Shown here: in pieces, positions 34,570 through 45,041 of the stretch
Numbering within the stretch: the first letter of the stretch is position 1
Layout: the number at the start of each line of letters is the position of its first letter
Assembly (NCBI GenBank): GCA_038125995.1
Contig: JAYPEX010000002.1
Span: 168,615 to 232,614, forward strand
Origin: MAG-120531 sp038125995
Lineage (GTDB): Bacteria; Bacteroidota; Bacteroidia; Flavobacteriales; Flavobacteriaceae
Length of the DNA: 64,000 nt
Direction: 5' to 3'
The notes under the pieces: generated by a model
Database searches by the model: none
What the model was told of the DNA's origin: nothing
Seen by the model: the letters and a program-made list of their open reading frames with translations, nothing else
Program-made: the position numbers and the translations under genes

Positions 34570-34919
34570 TGAGCTTCAATCTCAGTGTTCAAGAATTGGT
34601 TTCTAAGTTCGACAACGAATCGATCAAAAGACAAGTTTTTGATCAATTGATCAACGAATTTAAAAGATCAGGTATTCAATTAAAGGTCGATTCGAATTCT
34701 GAAACAGAGCAATGGATTGAAGAATTGATAATCGTTTTAAACAATCTTTATCAAAACAATTCTAATCAATTGCATCAGTTACTCTATTTAATCGATGTTC
34801 CACAAGAATACTACACTAAAATTCAAGAATTTCAAAAGGATGAAATTGGTATGTTTTTTGCTGAATTAATCCTAATGAGAACTTTAAAAAAAATAACCTT
34901 CCGCAATCAATATTCCTAA
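34569..34919 (+). CDS. Small protein of unknown function
   Basis: 116 residues from the ATG at 34569 (a TTG three bases earlier also opens the frame). It shares one base with the upstream stop (TGATG), so translation is coupled to the amidohydrolase. No signal peptide or membrane segment; the composition is acidic and rich in Asn, Gln, Leu and Ile, with heptad-like spacing in the first 60 residues suggesting helical bundles. I do not recognise the family. The last residues (LKKITFRNQYS) are basic. It lies 126 nt before sucA, which has its own promoter. Confidence 0.75.
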   Translation: MSFNLSVQELVSKFDNESIKRQVFDQLINEFKRSGIQLKVDSNSETEQWIEELIIVLNNLYQNNSNQLHQLLYLIDVPQEYYTKIQEFQKDEIGMFFAELILMRTLKKITFRNQYS

Positions 34920-34976
34920 GCAATTCAATTATTTTTTGTTTTTTGTTAAAAAAGATGAAAATAAGTACTTAAAAGT

Positions 34977-35005
34977 TTTGAGGTAATTGAAATGTTGTAC
35001 TTTTG
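34977..35005 (+). promoter_or_regulatory. Promoter of sucA-sucB
   Basis: TTTG (34977-34980), 17-nt spacer, TACTTTTG (34998-35005): a full consensus, predicting a leader of about 35 nt. Confidence 0.85.
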
Positions 35006-35045
35006 CTAGAATTTATTTTTAAACACACGAACAGCTAGTTATTAA

Positions 35046-37817
<2,772 letters not shown>

Positions 37818-37834
37818 GGCAAATTATATTAAGC

Positions 37835-39040
37835 ATGATTTTAGAAATGAAAGTTCCCTCTCCAGGGGAATCCATTACGGAAGTAGAAATCGCAACGTGG
37901 CTCGTTGAAGACGGTGATTATGTTGAAAAAGACCAAGCCATAGCTGAAGTAGATTCGGACAAAGCAACTCTTGAATTGCCAGCTGAAGTAAGTGGTGTCA
38001 TCACTTTGAAAGCTGAAGAAGGAGACGCTGTTGCAGTTGGTCAAGTAGTGTGTTTAATTGATACTGCTGCTCAAAAGCCTGATGGAAGCGTTACAGCTCC
38101 TGTAAAAGAAGCTCCTGCTGCAAAGGTAGCTCCAGCTCCTGTGGCAGAACAGCAAACCTATGCAACAGGTTCAGCATCTCCAGCTGCTAAGAAAATTCTG
38201 GCTGAAAAAGGAATCGATGCTTCACAAATTAAAGGAACAGGTAAAGATGGTCGAGTTACCAAAGAAGATGCTGTACAAGCGGTACCTTCTATGGGGACCA
38301 TGCCTGAGGGTGGACAGCGTGGTGTTTCTAGAACGAAGCTATCAATGCTCAGAAGAAAAGTAGCAGAACGATTGGTTTCTGCTAAAAATGAAACAGCAAT
38401 GCTAACTACTTTTAACGAAGTAGATATGACTGCAGTATTTAATCTAAGAAAAGAATACAAAGAAGCCTTTGCTCAAAAGCACGGAGTTAATTTAGGATTT
38501 ATGTCCTTTTTTACTCTTGCAGTGATTCGCGCTCTAAAAATGTATCCATCTGTCAACTCAATGATCGACGGTAAGGAAATGATTTCTTATGATTTCTGCG
38601 ATATTTCAATAGCAGTATCTGGTCCAAAGGGACTGATGGTTCCTGTTATCAGAAATGCTGAAAAGCTTTCATTTGCTGGTGTGGAAAATGAAGTTAAAAG
38701 ACTAGCAATTAGAGCTAGAGAAGGGGAGATCACTGTTGATGAAATGACTGGAGGTACTTTTACCATTACCAATGGTGGTGTATTTGGATCTATGTTATCA
38801 ACACCAATTATCAACCCTCCACAATCGGGTATTTTGGGAATGCACAATATTGTAGAGCGTCCAATTGCTAAGAACGGTGAAGTGGTTATTGCGCCTGTAA
38901 TGTACCTGGCACTTTCATACGATCACAGAATTATCGATGGTAAAGAATCAGTAGGATTCTTAGTTGCAGTTAAAGAAGCGATTGAAAATCCACAGGAATT
39001 CTTGATGGATGGAGCTATTGAAAAAGCTTTAGAGCTTTAA
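37835..39040 (+). CDS. sucB: 2-oxoglutarate dehydrogenase E2, dihydrolipoyllysine succinyltransferase
   Basis: 401 residues in three parts. The lipoyl domain (1-75) has the lipoylated Lys43 in EVDSDKATLEL. An Ala/Pro-rich linker leads to a peripheral E1/E3-binding domain (SPAAKKILAEKGID, GTGKDGRVTKED). The catalytic domain ends with His364 and Asp368 in SYDHRIIDGKE. Co-transcribed with sucA and followed by a strong terminator. Confidence 0.96.
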   Translation: MILEMKVPSPGESITEVEIATWLVEDGDYVEKDQAIAEVDSDKATLELPAEVSGVITLKAEEGDAVAVGQVVCLIDTAAQKPDGSVTAPVKEAPAAKVAPAPVAEQQTYATGSASPAAKKILAEKGIDASQIKGTGKDGRVTKEDAVQAVPSMGTMPEGGQRGVSRTKLSMLRRKVAERLVSAKNETAMLTTFNEVDMTAVFNLRKEYKEAFAQKHGVNLGFMSFFTLAVIRALKMYPSVNSMIDGKEMISYDFCDISIAVSGPKGLMVPVIRNAEKLSFAGVENEVKRLAIRAREGEITVDEMTGGTFTITNGGVFGSMLSTPIINPPQSGILGMHNIVERPIAKNGEVVIAPVMYLALSYDHRIIDGKESVGFLVAVKEAIENPQEFLMDGAIEKALEL

Positions 39041-39061
39041 TAGTTTTAATTAATTGATATA

Positions 39062-39086
39062 AGGGCCAGCAATGCTGGCCTTTTTT
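39062..39086 (+). terminator. Intrinsic terminator of sucA-sucB
   Basis: GGCCAGC (39064-39070) and GCTGGCC (39074-39080) around AAT, followed by six T residues. Confidence 0.93.
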
Positions 39087-39109
39087 ATTGATAGTCATCG
39101 GGGAATTGG

Positions 39110-39138
39110 TTGCCGATTTCAAATTTCCATTACCTTTG
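39110..39138 (+). promoter_or_regulatory. Promoter of tatD-ansA, predicted near-leaderless
   Basis: TTG (39110-39112), 18-nt spacer, TACCTTTG (39131-39138). The start should fall at or within a base or two of the ATG at 39143. Confidence 0.75.
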
Positions 39139-39142
39139 TGAT

Positions 39143-39907
39143 ATGTTTTTAACTGACACTCATACCCATTTGTATTCAGAAGCATTTGATGAAGATCGAA
39201 CCCTCGAAATTCAAAAAGCAATTGATGCTGGAATTCAACAATTTTTTCTCCCTGCAATTGATTCAACCTATTATCAAGGTATGAAATCATTAAAGGAAGA
39301 GTTTCCGAATCATGTGCATTTAATGGCGGGTTTACATCCCACTCATGTAAAGGACAATGTGGAAGAGGAACTATTGGTAGTGCAAAATGAATTAAAAACC
39401 GGAAACTACTGTGCTGTTGGAGAAATAGGGATTGATCTCTATTGGGATAAAACCTATTTAAAGCAACAACAAAACGCCTTTGCTATTCAAATTAAATGGG
39501 CTCAGGATTATAATCTTCCTTTTGCGATTCATTGTAGAGATGCTTTTGATGAGGTTTTTGAAGTATTAGAAACGCTTCAAGGACCTCATAAAGGAATTTT
39601 TCACTGTTTTACAGGAACCCATCAGCAGGCTGAAAGAGCTATCGGTTTTGGTTTAAAACTTGGAATAGGAGGGGTGGTCACATTTAAAAATGGCAAAATT
39701 GATCAGTTCATCAATGAGATTCCATTGGAGCATATCGTTTTGGAAACCGATGCTCCCTATTTGGCTCCAGTTCCTCATAGAGGCAAGCGAAACAATCCAG
39801 AGTACCTGAAGCTTATCGCTCAAAAGTTAGCGCTTGTGTATAAGTTGCCAATAGAAGAAATTGCTAGAATCACTAGTGAAAACTCAAAAAAACTTTTTAA
39901 GCTCTAA
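39143..39907 (+). CDS. tatD: TatD family metal-dependent hydrolase
   Basis: 254 residues started at the ATG at 39143; an upstream TTG at 39110 would lie inside the promoter, so it is rejected. The TIM-barrel nuclease fold is marked by TDTHTHLY (metal His7, His9), VGEIGIDLYW (Glu), FAIHCRDAFDE, GIFHCFTGTHQQAERA and LETDAPYLAPVPHRGKRN (Asp). TatD proteins are 3'-5' DNases/RNases or D-aminoacyl hydrolases involved in DNA repair and quality control. ansA follows after 5 nt. Confidence 0.93.
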   Translation: MFLTDTHTHLYSEAFDEDRTLEIQKAIDAGIQQFFLPAIDSTYYQGMKSLKEEFPNHVHLMAGLHPTHVKDNVEEELLVVQNELKTGNYCAVGEIGIDLYWDKTYLKQQQNAFAIQIKWAQDYNLPFAIHCRDAFDEVFEVLETLQGPHKGIFHCFTGTHQQAERAIGFGLKLGIGGVVTFKNGKIDQFINEIPLEHIVLETDAPYLAPVPHRGKRNNPEYLKLIAQKLALVYKLPIEEIARITSENSKKLFKL

Positions 39908-39912
39908 TAGCT

Positions 39913-40944
39913 ATGAAAGACATTAAACCTTCTATTTTGTTAATCTACACTGGTGGTACCATTGGAATGGTTAAAGATTATAAGTCAGGAGCCTTAAAAG
40001 CTTTTGATTTTTCAAACCTTGAAAAACAAATCCCAGAACTCAAACAGATCGACTGTAAAATATCGAATTGCTCCTTTGAACACCCTATCGACTCAAGTAA
40101 TATCACTCCTGATCATTGGGTAGATTTAGTAGGACTAATTGAAAAAAAGTATGACGCTTATGATGGATTTGTGGTCTTGCACGGCTCTGATACCATGAGC
40201 TATACTGCCTCGGCAATCAGCTTTATGATTGATCATTTACACAAGCCCATCATATTTACGGGTTCACAATTACCGATAGGGGATCTAAGAACAGATGCTA
40301 AGGAAAATTTGATTACGGCAATCGAAATTGCGGCCCTCCAAAATAAAGGAGCAGCAGTTGTACAAGAAGTTGGTCTTTACTTTGAGTACAAACTTTATAG
40401 GGCAAATCGAACCACAAAGATTAGTGCAGCTCACTTTAACGCCTTTACCTCCCCAAATTATCCAGCGCTTATTGAATCAGGGGTAAGCTTAGAAGTGAAT
40501 AGTGCAGCTTTGTATCGAGCAGACAAAACAAAAGTTACTGAGTTTAGGAAGTGTATTGAAAGTTCGGTTTTGATATTAAAATTGTTTCCAGGGCTAAGTG
40601 AACCAGTATTGAGATCTCTTGTTCAAACAAAAGGACTTAAAGGAATCATTGTTGAGAGCTTTGGATCAGGAAATGCTCCTATATTAAACTGGTTTAAAAA
40701 GCTTATCGACGAATTAGTTGCAAAAGGGGTGCTTATTGTGAATATAACACAGTGTTTTGGAGGCAGTGTGTTGCCTTCTCATTACGAAACTTCTCTTGCT
40801 AGAATAAACGATCAAATAATTAACGGAAAAGACCTCACTACAGAGGCTGCATTAGCTAAAATGATGGTACTTCTAGGAGATAAAATCCCATATTCTACTT
40901 ATAAAGAGCGCTTTGAAAAAGAAATTAGGGGTGAAATGAAATAA
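39913..40944 (+). CDS. ansA: Type I (cytosolic) L-asparaginase
   Basis: 343 residues; hydrolyses asparagine to aspartate and ammonia. The first catalytic Thr is in LLIYTGGTIGMV, the second with its Asp in LHGSDTMSYTASA, and the TGSQLPIGDLRTDAKEN block is typical. There is no signal peptide, which fits the cytosolic type I form. The C-terminal half has the regulatory-domain segment VESFGSGNAP and NITQCFGGSV. It is co-transcribed with tatD, a pairing I know from flavobacterial genomes. Confidence 0.93.
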   Translation: MKDIKPSILLIYTGGTIGMVKDYKSGALKAFDFSNLEKQIPELKQIDCKISNCSFEHPIDSSNITPDHWVDLVGLIEKKYDAYDGFVVLHGSDTMSYTASAISFMIDHLHKPIIFTGSQLPIGDLRTDAKENLITAIEIAALQNKGAAVVQEVGLYFEYKLYRANRTTKISAAHFNAFTSPNYPALIESGVSLEVNSAALYRADKTKVTEFRKCIESSVLILKLFPGLSEPVLRSLVQTKGLKGIIVESFGSGNAPILNWFKKLIDELVAKGVLIVNITQCFGGSVLPSHYETSLARINDQIINGKDLTTEAALAKMMVLLGDKIPYSTYKERFEKEIRGEMK

Positions 40945-41009
40945 AAGCGTGACTTTGTTTTATTTTTTATCTTTTTTTTTGTTATTTGGAGCCCCAAAAC
41001 GAAACTAAT

Positions 41010-41097
41010 AGAGAGGTGGCCGAGTGGTCGAAGGCGCACGCCTGGAAAGTGTGTATACATCAAAAGTGTATCGAGGGTTCGAATCCCTTCCTCTCTG
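41010..41097 (+). tRNA. tRNA-Ser (anticodon GGA)
   Basis: The acceptor AGAGAGG pairs with CCTCTCT, the anticodon loop is CTGGAAA with anticodon GGA, and a long variable arm (GTATACA...GTGTATC) and T arm GGTTCGAATCC are present. 88 nt, discriminator G. Confidence 0.95.
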
Positions 41098-41172
41098 CAG
41101 TTAAGTTTTACGTAATTAATTGTAAAAATTTTATATCTTTAAAACCTATTAACTAAATTTAAGTTTCATCAA

Positions 41173-41904
41173 ATGAAAAGATTATTCTCTACCCTTACTG
41201 TATCAGGGTTATTTGTATTAAGTACAAATGTTGCAAACGCAGCTGTAATGTTGCAAGAAAACGGCGAACAAGCTAAAGGATTTACTCAAGTATTGAAAGA
41301 GCAATTTATCCAAGGAGGTGCTGCCTTCATGGGGATTGTACTTTTATGTTTAATTCTTGGATTGGCAGTAGCTATCGAAAGAATTATTTTCTTAAATCTT
41401 TCTACTACAAACACTGTTAAATTAAGAGACGATGTAGAAGAAGCTTTAAAATCTGGTGGTGTTGAAGCTGCTAAAGAACTTTGTAGAAATACTAAAGGAC
41501 CTGTTGCATCTATCTATTACCAAGGTTTAGACAGATTAAACGAAGGAGTTGAGGCTGCTGAAAAAGCTGTTGTAGCTTACGGAGGTGTTCAAATGGGACA
41601 ACTTGAGAAAAACGTTTCATGGTTATCACTATTTATCGCGATTGCACCGATGCTTGGGTTCATGGGAACTGTAATCGGTATGATTCAAGCATTCCAAAAG
41701 ATTGCTGCGGTTGGTAACTTATCTGCTTCTCTTATTGCAGGTGATATCCAGGTAGCACTTTTAACAACAGTATTTGGACTTATTACAGCGATTATTCTTC
41801 AAATTTTCTACAACTACATTATCGCTAAAATCGATAGTATCATTAACGATATGGAGGATTCTTCAATCGCATTGATCGATTTACTTGTAGAAACTAAAAA
41901 GTAA
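41173..41904 (+). CDS. exbB: ExbB/TolQ/MotA-type proton channel protein with N-terminal signal-like extension
   Basis: 243-residue inner-membrane subunit of an ExbBD motor that uses proton flow to energise outer-membrane processes through TonB-like proteins. A signal-peptide-like start (MKRLFSTLTV to VANA, about 24 residues) precedes the first membrane helix, as in many flavobacterial copies. The family core follows: helix 1 near 50-75, then GVQMGQLEKNVSWLSLFIAIAPMLGFMGTVIGMIQAF (key block LGFMGTVIGMI) and a last helix LLTTVFGLITAI. It heads a four-gene run with an unknown membrane protein and two ExbD genes. Confidence 0.93.
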   Translation: MKRLFSTLTVSGLFVLSTNVANAAVMLQENGEQAKGFTQVLKEQFIQGGAAFMGIVLLCLILGLAVAIERIIFLNLSTTNTVKLRDDVEEALKSGGVEAAKELCRNTKGPVASIYYQGLDRLNEGVEAAEKAVVAYGGVQMGQLEKNVSWLSLFIAIAPMLGFMGTVIGMIQAFQKIAAVGNLSASLIAGDIQVALLTTVFGLITAIILQIFYNYIIAKIDSIINDMEDSSIALIDLLVETKK

Positions 41905-41931
41905 GACTACTAACGTCCAAAAAAAACTGTT

Positions 41932-42363
41932 ATGCATAAATATTTAAAAATAGCATTGATTGTAATCGGTCTATTGGGAGCCATTTTGTGGACTCAATTA
42001 CCTGATTCAGATATGCCAGCTTCACAGGCTGTAAATAGTGGTGCACTCAACGCGATGTTAGTGATCACTTATATCTTAATTGCAGTAGCAACTGTTGTCA
42101 GTTTGTTATTCACATTAAAAAAAGTATTTTCAAAATCTTCTAATATAAAGAGAACTTTAATGTCTCTTGGAGCTATCTTACTAGTAGTAATCATTTCTTA
42201 CGCTACAGCGTCAGATTCTGATGTTACTGTAGTTTCTGGAATTGAGGCTGATCCTTCTACTGTAAAGAACATAGGAATGGGACTCAATGTATTTTACATT
42301 TTAACAACCATTGCGGTGGTGTTAATGGTAGTACCTAGTATTAAGAAACTATTAAAAAAATAA
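41932..42363 (+). CDS. Four-helix membrane protein of unknown function in the Exb operon
   Basis: 143 residues with four hydrophobic segments (about 6-22, 40-62, 76-92, 115-137) and short charged loops; the C-terminus ends in KKLLKK. There is no sequence motif I recognise. It sits 27 nt after exbB and 6 nt before exbD. This position between exbB and exbD recurs, to my knowledge, in other Flavobacteriia, so it may be an accessory stator or assembly factor of the motor; that is inference from context. Confidence 0.78.
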   Translation: MHKYLKIALIVIGLLGAILWTQLPDSDMPASQAVNSGALNAMLVITYILIAVATVVSLLFTLKKVFSKSSNIKRTLMSLGAILLVVIISYATASDSDVTVVSGIEADPSTVKNIGMGLNVFYILTTIAVVLMVVPSIKKLLKK

Positions 42364-42369
42364 TGTACT

Positions 42370-42975
42370 ATGGCTAGAAGAGGTGGAGCACCAGAAGTTA
42401 ACGCCGGTTCTATGGCGGATATAGCATTCTTGCTCCTGATCTTTTTCTTGGTAACAACTACCATTGAAACAGATGCAGGACTTGATAGAATGTTACCTCC
42501 AATTGAACCGCCCGATAGCGACGTGGTGATTAAAGAGAAAAACATATTCATGGTTAACGTGAATAAAGAAGGTAGAATATTTGCCGACGACCAGATTGTT
42601 TCAATTGAGGATCTTAAAGAACGCGCAATTGCATTTTTGGATAATGGAGGAGATGGTACTTGTAACTACTGCAAAGGAGTTAAGAACACAGCTTCCTCTG
42701 ACAATCCAACTAAGGCGATTATTTCTCTTAAGAATGACAGAGAAACTAAATACGGTGTCTATATCACTGTTCAGAATGAAATTGTAGGAGCCTACAATGA
42801 ACTTCGTAATAGAGAAGCTCAGCGTTTGTACAAACAAGACTTTACAGATTTAGAAGCCGCTTATTTAAATCCAGAAACGGATGATAGTTTAAAAGATGAA
42901 CTAAAAGAGAAAGTAAAGACTATTCAAGATTTATTCCCTCAAAAGTTCTCTGAAGCAGAAACATCTAAAAACTAA
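42370..42975 (+). CDS. exbD: ExbD-type biopolymer transport protein (first copy)
   Basis: 201 residues. The N-terminal cytoplasmic stretch NAGSMADIAFLLLIFFLVTTTI holds the single membrane helix and the proton-carrying Asp of MADIAFLLLIFFL. The long periplasmic part is larger than usual ExbD (about 140 residues in total) and has an insert with a CNYC pair near residue 98. ExbD pairs form the rotating dimer inside an ExbB pentamer; two different ExbD genes suggest a heterodimer. Confidence 0.93.
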   Translation: MARRGGAPEVNAGSMADIAFLLLIFFLVTTTIETDAGLDRMLPPIEPPDSDVVIKEKNIFMVNVNKEGRIFADDQIVSIEDLKERAIAFLDNGGDGTCNYCKGVKNTASSDNPTKAIISLKNDRETKYGVYITVQNEIVGAYNELRNREAQRLYKQDFTDLEAAYLNPETDDSLKDELKEKVKTIQDLFPQKFSEAETSKN

Positions 42976-42988
42976 ACAACTAACAATT

Positions 42989-43471
42989 ATGTCTAAGTTT
43001 AAAAAGAAAAAAAGTGGTGAATTACCACCAGTATCTACAGCATCTTTGCCAGATATTGTATTCATGCTTTTGTTTTTCTTTATGACAGTTACTGTTATGA
43101 AAGATAGTACACTCAACGTAGAGAACAACCTTCCGAATGCAGATCAGATTAAAAAGCTCGAGAAAAAAGACCGAGTGATTTATATCTATGCAGGAAAGCC
43201 TACTAGAGAGTATCAAAAGCAATTTGGTACAGAAACCAAAATACAATTGAATGATAAATTTGCTAATGCTACTGATGTAGGTGATTACATTCTTGAAGAG
43301 CGTGGTAAAAAGGCTCAAGAGTTACAAAATGTGTTAACTACATCACTAAAAATAGATAAGAACTCAAATATGGGTATCGTTCAAGATATCAAATTGGAGC
43401 TGAGAAAAGTGAATGCATTAAAAGTTAATTACACTACTTATGAGGGTAATGCTTTCTTGAATTTACAATAA
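42989..43471 (+). CDS. exbD: ExbD-type biopolymer transport protein (second copy)
   Basis: 160 residues. A lysine-rich start (FKKKKSGELPPVSTASLPD) leads into the membrane helix IVFMLLFFFMTVTVM with the proton-binding Asp in LPDIVFMLLFF. The periplasmic domain follows. It starts 13 nt after the first exbD and ends before an intrinsic terminator, completing exbB-unknown-exbD-exbD. The two copies share the helix pattern but differ widely afterwards. Confidence 0.93.
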   Translation: MSKFKKKKSGELPPVSTASLPDIVFMLLFFFMTVTVMKDSTLNVENNLPNADQIKKLEKKDRVIYIYAGKPTREYQKQFGTETKIQLNDKFANATDVGDYILEERGKKAQELQNVLTTSLKIDKNSNMGIVQDIKLELRKVNALKVNYTTYEGNAFLNLQ

Positions 43472-43495
43472 GCACAGCTTAAATTTATTAATAGG

Positions 43496-43523
43496 AAAGG
43501 GCTTCATTTTGAAGCCCTTTTTT
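43496..43523 (+). terminator. Intrinsic terminator of the Exb operon
   Basis: GGGCTTC (43499-43505) pairs with GAAGCCC (43511-43517) around ATTTT, flanked by AAA and TTTTTT. Confidence 0.92.
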
Positions 43524-43548
43524 AGTTTTAAATATGAAATTCTGTTCT

Positions 43549-45003
43549 TTAAATTTCTTTACGAAGTCTTGCTACCGGTATATTGAGTTGTTCACGGTAT
43601 TTGGCAACCGTTCTTCTAGCTACAGGATACCCCTTTTCCTTAAGTGCAGTAGCAAGTTTTTCATCGGTAATTGGTTTTTTCTTGTCTTCTTTTCCAATGA
43701 TCGTTTCAAGGATTGTTTTAATTTCAGAAGTCGATACCTCTTCTCCTTTTTCATTGGTCATTCCTTCAGAAAAGTAGTTCTTGATGAGCTTGGTACCATA
43801 GGGAGTGTCAATATATTTCGAATTTGCTACCCTTGATACAGTTGAGATGTCCATTCCAATCAGATCAGCGATATCCTTTAATATCATGGGCTTTAATTTT
43901 CGCTCATTACCCGTTAAAAAGTATTCTTTTTGATAATCTACAATGGCGCTCATGGTTACAAATAAAGTCTCTTGACGCTGTTTTATAGCGTCGATAAACC
44001 ATTTGGCTCCATCGAGTTTTTGTTTGATGAACTGTAGGGTTTTCTTTTGTTCTTGAGTCTTAATCTTAGCTTCCTTATATCCAGCGAGCATCTCTCCATA
44101 AGATTTTGAAACATGCAATTCCGGTGCATTTCGAGCGTTGAGTTTTAAATCTAATTCACCGTCGATGACTCTGAGAATAAAATCAGGAACGATATTTGAA
44201 ATAATCTTAGTACTATCTGCAAAGGAAGATCCGGGTTTAGGATTTAATCGTTCAATCTCAGTCAGTACTTCCTTGAGTTGCACTTCTTTAATACTGTATT
44301 TAGCGAGTAATTTTTTATAGTGTTTCTTGCTAAAGTGATCAAATGAATCAGTAATGATCTTTTTAGCTAGAACAATTGCAGTGCTCCCTTCTTTTCGTTC
44401 AAGTTGTAAGATTAAGCACTCTTGAAGGCTGGTCGCTCCAACTCCAGGAGGATCTAACTTGTGAATGTGTTGTTTTAAAATCTTTTTGAGTTCTTCTTCC
44501 GAGGTATAGATGTTTTCGGTGAAAGCTAAATCATCGACAATATCCAAAAGAGGTCTCCTGATATAGCCACTTTCATCGATACATCCTACTAAAAATGAAG
44601 CGATGATGTAGTTTTGGTCCTCTAAAAATTGATTTTGTAATTGGGCATGAAGATGTTCGTAAAAGGAAGTTCCAGCTGCGTAAGGTATATTGGTATCCTC
44701 ATCGTCTGTAGCATAATTGTTTGCTTGAAGACGATAGTCTGGAATATCATCATCACTGAGATATTCATCGATATTAATATCTTCTGCATCGATGTGTTCT
44801 GTTTCCTCCTCGTAGAGATCATCATATGGATCTTGATATTCCTCTACCTCTTCCTTACCACTTTCTAAAGCAGGATTTTCTTCTAGTTCTTCTTGTATAC
44901 GCTGTTCGAAACCTAAAGTAGATAACTGAATAAGTTTCATGAGCTGAATCTGTTGAGGAGACAGCTTTTGAGAAAGCTTGTACTGAAGATACTGTTTTAA
45001 CAT
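43549..45003 (-). CDS. rpoN: RNA polymerase sigma-54 factor
   Basis: 484 residues. Region I at the N-terminus is Gln/Leu-rich (LSQKLSPQQIQLMKLIQLS), region II is acidic (EEETEHIDAEDINIDEYLSDDD), and region III holds the core-binding and DNA-binding parts. The RpoN box is ARRTVAKYREQLNIP, followed by VARLRKEI at the C-terminus. It recognises -24/-12 promoters together with AAA+ activators, none of which is in the window. Convergent with the Exb operon, 38 nt downstream of asnS. Confidence 0.96.
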   Translation of the reverse strand: MLKQYLQYKLSQKLSPQQIQLMKLIQLSTLGFEQRIQEELEENPALESGKEEVEEYQDPYDDLYEEETEHIDAEDINIDEYLSDDDIPDYRLQANNYATDDEDTNIPYAAGTSFYEHLHAQLQNQFLEDQNYIIASFLVGCIDESGYIRRPLLDIVDDLAFTENIYTSEEELKKILKQHIHKLDPPGVGATSLQECLILQLERKEGSTAIVLAKKIITDSFDHFSKKHYKKLLAKYSIKEVQLKEVLTEIERLNPKPGSSFADSTKIISNIVPDFILRVIDGELDLKLNARNAPELHVSKSYGEMLAGYKEAKIKTQEQKKTLQFIKQKLDGAKWFIDAIKQRQETLFVTMSAIVDYQKEYFLTGNERKLKPMILKDIADLIGMDISTVSRVANSKYIDTPYGTKLIKNYFSEGMTNEKGEEVSTSEIKTILETIIGKEDKKKPITDEKLATALKEKGYPVARRTVAKYREQLNIPVARLRKEI

Positions 45004-45041
45004 AGGGTCAAGGATTCCATACCTTAAGTTACAAAATTTGC

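Noticed and set aside
38158..38460. 100-codon minus-strand frame opposite sucB
   Set aside because: Shadow of the sucB linker and catalytic domain.
43022..43318. 98-codon minus-strand frame opposite the second exbD
   Set aside because: Cys/Ile-rich antisense shadow; the exbD frame is strongly supported.
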